Origin: a virus
Virus record (IMG/VR): IMGVR_UViG_3300025806_000133
Coordinates: 1-30,047 of that record
Length of the DNA stretch: 30,047 nucleotides
Reading direction: 5' to 3' (one strand)
A program made the translations under genes and the position numbers. Below are positions 1-7,059 of this stretch, in pieces. Each line of letters begins with the position of its first letter. Within the stretch, counting starts at the first letter, position 1. The notes beneath the pieces were generated by a model that was not told the origin of the DNA, made no database searches, and was given only the letters and a program-made list of their open reading frames with translations.

Positions 1-28
1 TATCTCCTATGTATATTGTTTCACTCAT
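1..28 (-). CDS. Start of an unidentified gene running off the left edge
   Basis: An ATG at 28 opens a frame reading MSETIYIGD before the window ends. It sits 13 bases downstream of a promoter-like element at 42-73 that matches the elements before two other left-edge genes, and it has the same AAAAGTTATG start context. Only nine residues are visible, so no function can be proposed. Confidence 0.35.
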
Positions 29-41
29 AACTTTTATTTTG

Positions 42-73
42 TAAATATACGAAATTATTTTGACAATTCCAAA
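42..73 (-). promoter_or_regulatory. Host-like promoter 1 (TTTG-N20-TATATTTA)
   Basis: On the minus strand TTTG (70-73) is followed after exactly 20 bases by TATATTTA (42-49). The same two boxes with the same 20-base gap occur at 837-868 and 1270-1301. This resembles the Bacteroidota promoter pattern (TTTG near -33, TAnnTTTG near -7). The first ATG lies only 13 bases beyond the -7 box, so the leader would be very short. Confidence 0.45.
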
Positions 74-132
74 AGTAATTCCTGCAATTCTTCGTACTTA
101 TCTGCTTCTACTTCTAATTGATACCAACTCAT
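55..132 (-). CDS. Possible 25-residue coupled microprotein
   Basis: This small frame starts at ATG 132 and encodes about 25 residues, with an acidic, leucine-rich helical end (EELQELLLELSK). Its ATG overlaps the stop of the SWIM gene as ATGA, the usual layout for translational coupling. It has no ribosome site of its own, and it overlaps the promoter serving the next gene. The overlap and the amphipathic composition are the only support, so it could be chance. Confidence 0.3.
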   Translation of the reverse strand: MSWYQLEVEADKYEELQELLLELSK

Positions 133-317
133 ATAGCTAAATGTGTTAATTTTTCGTTTAATCGTTTCATATGTTTACAAGGAGTGTAACTACGGAACTC
201 CCTAGCAGGACACTCACAATCGGTTATTTTAAAATCTGTAACTGTTACAGTATAATAGGATAACTTTCCAGTCTTTTTATTCCTACTACCCATTTCCCTA
301 TACTTCCACTTTTGCAT
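129..317 (-). CDS. Small SWIM-type zinc-finger protein
   Basis: This 62-residue protein carries C34-x-C36-x10-C47-x-H49, which fits the SWIM zinc-finger pattern CxCx(n)CxH. SWIM fingers bind zinc and usually mediate DNA or protein contacts inside larger proteins such as transposases, SWI/SNF-type ATPases and MEKK1-like proteins. Here the finger is nearly the whole protein, after a basic N-terminal stretch. It overlaps the preceding gene by 20 bases and is the third gene of a run likely transcribed from the promoter at 837-868. Its role could be a small DNA-binding or host-takeover factor, but that is inference. Confidence 0.6.
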   Translation of the reverse strand: MQKWKYREMGSRNKKTGKLSYYTVTVTDFKITDCECPAREFRSYTPCKHMKRLNEKLTHLAI

Positions 318-492
318 CCTTAGTTTTATTTAAACGTTCAACTGCTTTAATTATCTTATCACAATTTTCAATAGAGGCCTCAATTTCAGAATCGTCTGAG
401 TAATTTAGATTCCATCTACCATCTTGTAACATCTCAAAATCTTCCTTTAGGAATTTGATTCTGTTTAGTATTTCTTTTAAATCTATATCCAT
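298..492 (-). CDS. Hypothetical acidic helical protein (64 aa)
   Basis: I do not recognise this protein. It is short, charged and mostly predicted helical, with no cysteine pairs beyond a single Cys and no membrane segment. Its ATG shares one base with the stop of the upstream 98-residue gene (TAATG), so translation is probably coupled. It overlaps the SWIM gene downstream by 20 bases. The tight packing of these three small frames supports real expression as one operon. Its position outside the virion module suggests a non-structural role. Confidence 0.55.
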   Translation of the reverse strand: MDIDLKEILNRIKFLKEDFEMLQDGRWNLNYSDDSEIEASIENCDKIIKAVERLNKTKDAKVEV

Positions 493-788
493 TACTCTGT
501 TCTTAATAGTGAATAAAGTAATTCCGAATCCAATACGGATGGTTGAACTATTTCCAACTCATGTTCCATATACTCAAACTTTTCGTAATCGTTTGATTGA
601 GATGCTACAATCTCTGTAAGATGAGATTCTAACTTTGTTGAATACATTACCACATCCGAATCTACTTCGATTTCGAAGGTATGACCCCCCTTTGGCTTCC
701 AACTCTGTGGACAATCACCATTACCATCCCAATCATGCGCTCCGTAATTCTCATAGAACTGAGAATGAATTTTTAATTTACTTTTCAT
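492..788 (-). CDS. Conserved-type phage hypothetical protein (98 aa)
   Basis: The N-terminal third has a distinctive aromatic, glycine-rich segment (YENYGAHDWDGNGDCPQSWK, then KGGHTFEIEV). From memory, similar openings occur in uncharacterised small proteins of other large phages. No catalytic motif is obvious. It is the first gene after promoter 837-868 and is preceded by a leader with a short hairpin (809-825). No AGGAG-type site precedes the ATG. The upstream bases are A/T-rich, unlike most virion genes in this window. Confidence 0.6.
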   Translation of the reverse strand: MKSKLKIHSQFYENYGAHDWDGNGDCPQSWKPKGGHTFEIEVDSDVVMYSTKLESHLTEIVASQSNDYEKFEYMEHELEIVQPSVLDSELLYSLLRTE

Positions 789-808
789 AACTTATTTATT
801 TTTTAATT

Positions 809-825
809 GGGTTAATACCTAACCC
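809..825 (-). promoter_or_regulatory. Leader hairpin before the 98-aa gene
   Basis: The leader can fold as GGGTTA, a five-base loop, then TAACCC. It lacks a following T run, so it is not an obvious terminator. A hairpin with a different stem sequence occupies the same place in the second leader (1243-1258). Confidence 0.4.
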
Positions 826-836
826 TTATTACCCTA

Positions 837-868
837 CTAATGTACGACTATTTATTGGATTTACCAAA
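837..868 (-). promoter_or_regulatory. Host-like promoter 2 (TTTG-N20-TACATTAG)
   Basis: On the minus strand TTTG (865-868) and TACATTAG (837-844) are separated by 20 bases. The element lies about 50 bases before the 98-residue gene and is embedded in a roughly 100-base region closely similar to 1224-1328. Confidence 0.5.
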
Positions 869-893
869 TTTTAAATGTTAAAAAATGTTAAAT

Positions 894-1223
894 TTAATAT
901 CCAACAAAATCAATCTTAACACAGTCTGAAACGATACCCTGCTTAACTCCGTATGGGAACTCTTCATTCAACCAATAGTTTTGAACCATCTCTAGTTCTC
1001 TAAGGGTTTCATTGTATATATCTTCAAATGTGTATCCAGTACCATACCCAGTTGGACATACTACTGATGATACTTTCCTTAACTTATCAATATCATCAGT
1101 ATCGTAAGCTGATTGTAATTGAATTTTGATTTCTGCTTTCATTAAGTCCGCCACCTTATCATTCCAATCGTACATTTCATTACTCCAAGGTTTAGTGATT
1201 TTAGGTTTTTGTGTGTTATTCAT
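894..1223 (-). CDS. Hypothetical protein (109 aa)
   Basis: I do not recognise this protein. It is acidic, starts with a polar stretch and contains a YGTGYTFEDIYNETL segment around residues 60-75. No signal peptide or membrane span is visible. It is preceded by its own promoter-leader cassette (1224-1328), duplicated before the next gene, and it ends in the second cassette. This separates it from the virion operon to the right. The start context AAAAAGTTATG lacks a Shine-Dalgarno sequence. Confidence 0.55.
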   Translation of the reverse strand: MNNTQKPKITKPWSNEMYDWNDKVADLMKAEIKIQLQSAYDTDDIDKLRKVSSVVCPTGYGTGYTFEDIYNETLRELEMVQNYWLNEEFPYGVKQGIVSDCVKIDFVGY

Positions 1224-1242
1224 AACTTTTTAATTTTTAGTT

Positions 1243-1258
1243 GGGGTAGATTAACCCC
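1243..1258 (-). promoter_or_regulatory. Leader hairpin before the 109-aa gene
   Basis: The minus strand reads GGGGT, six bases, ACCCC. Compared with 809-825 the stem bases differ on both sides but pairing is kept, which hints at a selected structure. Confidence 0.4.
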
Positions 1259-1269
1259 TTATTACCCTA

Positions 1270-1301
1270 CTAATATACGATGATTAGTTGGATTTACCAA
1301 A
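1270..1301 (-). promoter_or_regulatory. Host-like promoter 3 (TTTG-N20-TATATTAG)
   Basis: TTTG (1298-1301) and TATATTAG (1270-1277) are 20 bases apart on the minus strand. Box sequence, spacing and leader layout match 837-868. Confidence 0.5.
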
Positions 1302-1328
1302 TTTTTAATGTTAAGAAATTGTTAAGTT

Positions 1329-1919
1329 TTATGAAAATTCTCTGAAATCGGTTATGTAGTCATTCAATGATGGGTAATCTTCCGATTTTAGCAAGGTGGT
1401 TTGTCGGTTTGTATTTATGATATCATCCATATTACCTATAAGTCTCCATCTTATTTTGAATTTCTCCCAAAGAATCTTATCTAACCCATCGTCTGTTCCA
1501 ACATTACCAAAATCATCTTTTGTTAATTCTAATATACTATTATCATTTACTTTTTGAGCAAAGTATCGTTCCATCCAACCTCGTTTTCTATCTTTATCAG
1601 TTGGATTAATTTGACTTGGGTTTGGGGTAATTGATTTTTTAATGTCTATCTTTTTAATAGCATCATACTCAAAGTTTTTAGTAAAATCAATACCAATCTC
1701 ATTTTGTTGGTTTATGGTATTAACATCTACATATGGTATTAAGATTTTTGATTTACCATCTACATACGATGGTTCTGAAAATACCTCATCGGTACTATAT
1801 CTATGGTATTGTCCAATATACTCAGTAGTATCTTTAAACATCCACTCTTTACCCTTAGTTATTAAACCATTGGTTATCTGTGCTTTAGTGTAGTATATTC
1901 GTCTTCGTTTATCAGCCAT
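1329..1919 (-). CDS. Putative virion structural protein (196 aa)
   Basis: The opening YYTKAQITNGLITKGKEWMF and a later YIGQYHRYSTDEVF segment resemble, from memory, a small domain found in structural proteins of marine T4-like phages. The rest is polar, with no membrane or catalytic signature. It follows the hub-like gene by only two bases and ends the long tail/baseplate operon. That position suggests a baseplate or fibre-attachment component. The exact T4 counterpart cannot be named. Confidence 0.55.
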   Translation of the reverse strand: MADKRRRIYYTKAQITNGLITKGKEWMFKDTTEYIGQYHRYSTDEVFSEPSYVDGKSKILIPYVDVNTINQQNEIGIDFTKNFEYDAIKKIDIKKSITPNPSQINPTDKDRKRGWMERYFAQKVNDNSILELTKDDFGNVGTDDGLDKILWEKFKIRWRLIGNMDDIINTNRQTTLLKSEDYPSLNDYITDFREFS

Positions 1920-1921
1920 CT

Positions 1922-3805
1922 TTACAACCTTACTTGCATTACACCTGTTATGTCAGTTTGCCATCCACCTCGCCCATCGAATTTGTGACCGAGTGCGGTA
2001 GTTTTAAAGAATAAATTATCTCCGTATGATTGTGGTAATCTATCTACTGTGAATCTACTATAAAATGGAATCCCCCATATACCATCTAATGTTATTGATA
2101 ATTCAAATTGAGTTGGTGCTGACCTAAATTCTTCACCAATCGATGTTTGATTTTGAACAATATATCGTTTTAATATTTCTTCGGATGCCTCTACAATTGA
2201 TGCATCATACCCCTCCCCATATGATTTTTTTTGTGCAGCTAATTGGTCGTCAGTAACTTTTGTTTTTTCTACTGGGTTAGGAGATTTATCGCAGTCAGAA
2301 TATAAACTACTCCACATACTTTCTGGAATATCAACAGTTCCACCTGACCTAGCGGATGAATTTGCAGCCATTGCAATTTCAGCGTCCATAACGGAGTTTA
2401 ATGACATACCTCTAATTATACTAGTTTCACCCAATACTTTGAATGGGAACGTGCCATCAATATTTCCACCCCCATATCCAGGTCTCTTATTTACAATATA
2501 TGCAATATCCCCACCTGCTTCTACATCTTGATACCATACCAATTGATATAACCCACCCGTTAATTTTTCAATTTTTTCAAAAACTTTTCTAAAATAGTTT
2601 TTTGTATTAGGGGCAGTTGAGGTACTTCCTTTTTTATTTTCAGTTTTAGCTTCATTAAATAAACGAGTTAAAAGTGGTATTGCTAGATATATTTTTGATA
2701 AATCTGCATTGTCACCTTGAAACTCAGTTAATGTGTCTCCAAATTTCATTTCATTTCCGGGATTTATGCCAACCCCGTAGTTAGCCATATCACCACCTAA
2801 TAAAATTTCAACTGGGTCTGCAGAAAATAAATTTGCTGCATAATGTCCTATTGTAGTTGTGGAGTCACATTTAATTGTATATGCAGATTCACCAGCCTCA
2901 TCCTTCATTAACTCATTTGTTTGTCTAACCAATTCACCCAACGTAACATATGGAACAAATAAATCTTCTGTATCACCACTTAGGAATGATAGTATACCAG
3001 GTGTTGCGGCTGCAGGAATATTTGCTAAAGCGTAGTTGGAATCACTTGGTGCTAATGTTATAGTTCCAGCTTTGGCATTTTCCGCGGTGAACTCCTCTCC
3101 AGATGCTATAGCAAAGTTCTTTTTATGTCTTTTATTAATCGAGTCTATTAGACCAGGTAGTGCTACTTGCTCACCTGTGTCATTTGCGACATCTTCGTTA
3201 GTTACATCTGGAACACCCTCTAAAGATTCACCTGCAAATAATTTGTTTTCACCGACCATATCAAAATTACAAGAAAAAGAACCATCTTGATTTGCTGAAA
3301 ACCCAAAATTAAAAACGGTGCCTGTAAGAGTCCCACTATTTGCTGAAGATGATTCACCCCTCCAACCAAAATCTATCTTAACCTCATTTTGGATTCTCAT
3401 AAAGGCGGCTTCTGCTCTATTTAACTGGTCTATTGTGAATACATCAAAATTAACTTTGGCCTCCCACAATGTTGCCTCTTCAATATTTTGACCACCATCT
3501 GATTGAATATCTACTGATTTAAGAATTGGTAAATTTCTTCTTATACCACCCTCATCTTCATATAAATCTAAACCAGCAAGTTCATTTATAGAACCATCTC
3601 CAATGGTCATTGTTCCTGCACAGATAGTTTTTGATTTGTTTACTCCAGTACCCGTTGCAGATACATAACAATATTTTTTGTAATTCCATTTTTTAAAATC
3701 TTCATCTCTGGTTATTCCAGCTACCAATCGTTCGCGGCGTTGGAGTTCTGCTAGAACATCACCTTCTATTTTTTTATTAAATATGTTAGTTGGGTCAAAC
3801 GCCAT
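1922..3805 (-). CDS. Putative baseplate hub-like protein (627 aa)
   Basis: This large protein sits three bases after the LysM baseplate gene. The C-terminal part (about residues 560-627) reads as a strand-rich domain with LDGIWGIPFYSRF, RLPQSYGD and GGWQTDI. This is like the end of gp27/gpD-type hub proteins, where a 'DGI.GI' strand is followed by 'W.T' and a final strand. The middle has a FRKVFEKIEKLTGGLYQLVW helix. The order (tape measure, large baseplate protein, LysM protein, this gene) fits a central hub or spike-bearing component in contractile tails. It could instead be another inner baseplate protein. Its start has no clear ribosome site, consistent with coupling to the gene before. 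Confidence 0.55.
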   Translation of the reverse strand: MAFDPTNIFNKKIEGDVLAELQRRERLVAGITRDEDFKKWNYKKYCYVSATGTGVNKSKTICAGTMTIGDGSINELAGLDLYEDEGGIRRNLPILKSVDIQSDGGQNIEEATLWEAKVNFDVFTIDQLNRAEAAFMRIQNEVKIDFGWRGESSSANSGTLTGTVFNFGFSANQDGSFSCNFDMVGENKLFAGESLEGVPDVTNEDVANDTGEQVALPGLIDSINKRHKKNFAIASGEEFTAENAKAGTITLAPSDSNYALANIPAAATPGILSFLSGDTEDLFVPYVTLGELVRQTNELMKDEAGESAYTIKCDSTTTIGHYAANLFSADPVEILLGGDMANYGVGINPGNEMKFGDTLTEFQGDNADLSKIYLAIPLLTRLFNEAKTENKKGSTSTAPNTKNYFRKVFEKIEKLTGGLYQLVWYQDVEAGGDIAYIVNKRPGYGGGNIDGTFPFKVLGETSIIRGMSLNSVMDAEIAMAANSSARSGGTVDIPESMWSSLYSDCDKSPNPVEKTKVTDDQLAAQKKSYGEGYDASIVEASEEILKRYIVQNQTSIGEEFRSAPTQFELSITLDGIWGIPFYSRFTVDRLPQSYGDNLFFKTTALGHKFDGRGGWQTDITGVMQVRL

Positions 3806-3808
3806 AAC

Positions 3809-4105
3809 TTATGAATTTAGATTATTATATTCTTTTACTATTGCAATAGGGTCTTTTGGGATTCTTATTTGAGCTCCTATTGGTACTGATAAATCACCTT
3901 TACCTATACCATTCGCTCTTGCAATAATCCACCACAATCTACTATTATCATAATATTTGTATGCAAGTGAATCTAATCTATCACCTTGCCTGCCTATTAT
4001 ATAAATATCATTTGATTTTTTATCAATCATAGGATATTTAACGGTTGAACGATATCGTTTACCATTCTCATTTTTTAAAATGTCTATATCTTTATATCTG
4101 TTCAT
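3809..4105 (-). CDS. LysM-type baseplate protein (gp53-like)
   Basis: About residues 32-83 form a LysM-like domain: YIIGRQGDRLDSLAYKYY, then WWIIARANGI, then IPIGAQIRIP-like strands. Small LysM proteins of this kind act as inner baseplate parts in contractile tails (T4 gp53 and the P2 gpX type), where the domain helps staple wedges to the hub rather than binding cell wall freely. An AAGGAT site precedes the ATG. It lies between the 979-residue baseplate gene and the hub-like gene, as expected for this module. Confidence 0.75.
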   Translation of the reverse strand: MNRYKDIDILKNENGKRYRSTVKYPMIDKKSNDIYIIGRQGDRLDSLAYKYYDNSRLWWIIARANGIGKGDLSVPIGAQIRIPKDPIAIVKEYNNLNS

Positions 4106-4117
4106 ATTATATCCTTA

Positions 4118-7057
4118 TTATGCAAAGCTCCAATCGTAAATACCAGTTACACCTTCTGCCGGTCTAACTTCACCTAATATTTTTAATCCAATTGAAATAT
4201 CAACACCCATTGGTAATTCACCTAATGGGTTCTCAGATGCTAACATTGAAATTTCCCAAGGAGTTTCATCTGACATTGAGTATGATAATGACTCTATAAA
4301 TGCTAATTTACCATTATATAAACTACCCAAACGGAAGGTTACTAATGTTCCTTGATACCCTGCATCACCACCATATTGAGGCATTGTCATTGTTGATAAA
4401 TATTGTAGTTTTTTCCACATTGGTTTCATTTCAATACGAGATGTTGCATATGCTTGAAAGTTAAACGATAAACTTCGTTCAAATGTTGTGTATTTGTATG
4501 CTTGGTCTGCTCTACCATTGTATTTTATTGGTTCCCATGATGGTGAGAATGTTTCTGTGATACCTTTTGCAGTTCCTCTGAATTGAACTTTACTACCAGA
4601 ACCTTCTGCTTGAAACCAAAGATGAACTAAATCCCCACCAGTAGATGTATCTGGAGATTCGTCAATATCAAGTGCATTTATTTTATCATATCGGTCATTT
4701 TTACCACCAGTACCACCTTGGGTTTTATCTGTGTTCCACCACTCATATCTATTTTCAGATTCACCTAATTTACCAGGATTACCAAAATTAACTCTTGTGT
4801 TTATGTTTTTTGTGTTGTAGTCTTCTTTTGTTGCTCTTTCTAATTCTTGACCACTCAGCTTACTTCTGAAATCATTGAATGTTGTATCACCTGCAACTCT
4901 ATCTGGCATATCACCATATGCAATTGTTTGGTAATCTTTTATTACTTCAGAACCAGGAACTTTGCCTTCAGAATCTCCGTTTGCATCTAATTTATGACTA
5001 CCAGGATTATCATTACCACTTCCCAAACCACCGTTAAATCTACTATTTTGTGATTTTGATTTTAAAGAACCATCTGATTCATCAACCTTATTAATATCAC
5101 GTGTAGTTAACTCTAAATCAGGTTGGTAATATGCATTACTAACACCACTTGCATATTTAATTGCATCGAGTGGTTTTAGAGGGTTTGCAGTACCAGTAAA
5201 TTTTGGTTCTGTGTAGTTTGCGTAATCATTTTGGATGAAGTCGCCAATGAATGTATTTTCAAATCTAGTTGTAAAAGTTGTACCAATACCATATACCGAA
5301 TCAAATCCACCCAATACGTCTGTTTGCATTGGGAATGGTAATCCAACTGTAACCAAAGCTTTGTTCAATAATGGTAAATCGAACTTATACATACTCTCTA
5401 ATTTATCTTTATAACCACTAAGGATTGCCTTTTTGTACTTACCAGTTACATCCAATCCAATTAAACCACTTCTATCTGGTTTTAATCCAATGTGTTGTGA
5501 ACCAACTGCAGTTAACATATTAGCAGGTGTCCATACCTTACCAAACTTATTAGTTCGTTGTAAACCTACCTGTTTTGCTCCCCATAATATACCAGGAACA
5601 GATGCAAACCAACTTCCAATTCTAGCTACATCTATAAGTGCTCTAACAGTTGATGTAACGATACCACCTCTGATAGCACCCTCATCGTAGTTAAATCCAC
5701 CCACTCCCCAAACTTGTGGTTCTCCTTTAGATATTTTTTTTCTCTGAATACCTCTTAATATAAATGGTTGTCTAAATAAACCCAATCCTCTATTAAATGA
5801 ATCTTCTTTTAAATTAAACTTACTATACATCTCATCTAAGAAAGATGGTGATTGTCTTTGTGCTTGTCCTTTACCAATACCAAATCCAGTTTCACCTGAA
5901 TTTAATCTACCTGCTGAATTAAACGATTGTTCGTATGTTTTACCTAAAGTAAATTTACCATCATCAATGTTTGAATATAATGAATTTGTATTATCGAATA
6001 CAGTATTATTAGGATTTACACCAATAAATTTAGTTGCATCTACTCCACCAAATTTTGAATTAAATCCAGTTGCATGAATATCTTGTATATAGTTTATATC
6101 TGTTGGAGTTACCCCTCTATCAGAGTGATTTGGATTAAAGGTAAAATCATTTGGTGTTGTTTCCCCTTTATCTTTATCACCTTGAGTAATATTAGCTTTT
6201 GTCGTTTCACCTAAAAACTTAGAACTTCTATCAGATGGGTTTGGAGTTGTTTCACCTAAGAACTTAGAACTTCTATCAGATTCATTGGGTGTCGTTTCAC
6301 CTAAAAACTTAGAACTTCTATCAGATGGGTTTGGAGTTGTTTCACCTAAGAATCTACTTTCATTATTAGCAGGAGTAGGAGTTGTTTCTCCTAAGAACTT
6401 AGAACTTCTATCGGATTCATTGGGTGTCGTTTCACCTAAGAATTGTTCAGAGTTATTCATTTTAGATGGAGTAGTCTCCCCTAAAAACCTTTCCTCTAAA
6501 CTCATTGGTTTAGCATCCGTTTCTCCTAAAAATTGTTCGGAGTTGTTTGCCGGTTTTGGAGTAGTTTCTCCTAAGAACTTTTCTGAGTTATCAAATTTAT
6601 TAGGGTCTGTTTCTCCTAAGAACTTTTCTTGTAAGTTAGATTTAGTGGGAGTCGTTTCACCTAAGAATTGTTCAGAGTTATTTGCTGGTTTTGGGCTAGT
6701 CTCTCCTAAAAAGTTTTCTGAGTTATCCATTTTAGATGGATTGGTCTCTCCTAAGAACTTACTTTCTTTATTTGATGGAGTTGGTGTTGTTTCTCCTAAA
6801 AACTGTTCAGAGTTATTCATTTTAGATGGAGTGGTCTCTCCTTTAAACTTTTCAGTCTGATTTACCTTTTGTGGACTTACACCCTCTTTATTTGTAGTAG
6901 TTTGAGAACGAGGAATCTTTGGAGCAGATTCTACCATAGAACTTAAAGGTGTTTTATTTAAGTTTTTGTTAACATTTACTCTTTCTTTAGATTCCAATGG
7001 GTCTTTCTTTGGCATCCTAAACTTTGAAAGGTCTGATTTTAAGTCTTTTAGTGCCAT
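4118..7057 (-). CDS. Large baseplate/tail protein with 15-residue repeats (979 aa)
   Basis: Residues 71-295 are fifteen back-to-back copies of a 15-residue unit built on FLGETTP followed by polar residues, with a degenerate sixteenth (DKGETTPND). The C-terminal 170 residues form a recognisable phage domain: FRGTAKGITETFSPSWEPI, a Y-GRADQAY segment, an FERSLSFNFQAYA strand, MWKKLQYLS, and LPMGVDISIGLKILG. From memory this domain occurs in baseplate or tube-cap proteins of diverse tailed phages, so a gp48/gp54-like tube-initiator role is possible. The gene lies between the tape measure and the LysM protein, with an AGGAAA ribosome site. The repeats look disordered and are unusual for this position. 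Confidence 0.6.
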   Translation of the reverse strand: MALKDLKSDLSKFRMPKKDPLESKERVNVNKNLNKTPLSSMVESAPKIPRSQTTTNKEGVSPQKVNQTEKFKGETTPSKMNNSEQFLGETTPTPSNKESKFLGETNPSKMDNSENFLGETSPKPANNSEQFLGETTPTKSNLQEKFLGETDPNKFDNSEKFLGETTPKPANNSEQFLGETDAKPMSLEERFLGETTPSKMNNSEQFLGETTPNESDRSSKFLGETTPTPANNESRFLGETTPNPSDRSSKFLGETTPNESDRSSKFLGETTPNPSDRSSKFLGETTKANITQGDKDKGETTPNDFTFNPNHSDRGVTPTDINYIQDIHATGFNSKFGGVDATKFIGVNPNNTVFDNTNSLYSNIDDGKFTLGKTYEQSFNSAGRLNSGETGFGIGKGQAQRQSPSFLDEMYSKFNLKEDSFNRGLGLFRQPFILRGIQRKKISKGEPQVWGVGGFNYDEGAIRGGIVTSTVRALIDVARIGSWFASVPGILWGAKQVGLQRTNKFGKVWTPANMLTAVGSQHIGLKPDRSGLIGLDVTGKYKKAILSGYKDKLESMYKFDLPLLNKALVTVGLPFPMQTDVLGGFDSVYGIGTTFTTRFENTFIGDFIQNDYANYTEPKFTGTANPLKPLDAIKYASGVSNAYYQPDLELTTRDINKVDESDGSLKSKSQNSRFNGGLGSGNDNPGSHKLDANGDSEGKVPGSEVIKDYQTIAYGDMPDRVAGDTTFNDFRSKLSGQELERATKEDYNTKNINTRVNFGNPGKLGESENRYEWWNTDKTQGGTGGKNDRYDKINALDIDESPDTSTGGDLVHLWFQAEGSGSKVQFRGTAKGITETFSPSWEPIKYNGRADQAYKYTTFERSLSFNFQAYATSRIEMKPMWKKLQYLSTMTMPQYGGDAGYQGTLVTFRLGSLYNGKLAFIESLSYSMSDETPWEISMLASENPLGELPMGVDISIGLKILGEVRPAEGVTGIYDWSFA
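6173..6847 (-). repeat. Fifteen 45-bp in-frame repeats (FLGETTP units)
   Basis: The period is 45 bases, 15 codons. The FLGET core is nearly invariant while the eight following positions vary among a few types (SKMNNSEQ, PKPANNSEQ, NPSDRSSK, NESDRSSK). The last units are closest to each other, which points to recent tandem duplication at the C-terminal side of the array. Confidence 0.9.
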
Positions 7058-7059
7058 AG

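Larger units (their letters stand above)
789..893 (-). repeat. Repeated upstream region, copy 1
   Basis: This intergenic region and 1224-1328 share long blocks, including TTGGTAAATCCAA and TTAGTAGGGTAATAAGGG, in the same order and spacing. They appear to be duplicated promoter-leader cassettes. Confidence 0.65.
1224..1328 (-). repeat. Repeated upstream region, copy 2
   Basis: This is the second copy of the promoter-leader cassette seen at 789-893. It marks the border between the virion genes and the left-edge genes. No hairpin with a T run is visible here to terminate the virion operon. Confidence 0.65.

Noticed and set aside
6173-6847. CRISPR-like array
   Set aside because: The regular 45-base units are in frame, similar throughout and inside a coding sequence; there are no unique spacers of constant length.
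6285-6860. Plus-strand frame of 191 codons with a repeated GVVSPKN unit
   Set aside because: It is the antisense shadow of the 45-base repeats in the 979-residue gene; the regularity follows from the repeat period being a multiple of three. No ribosome site or promoter.
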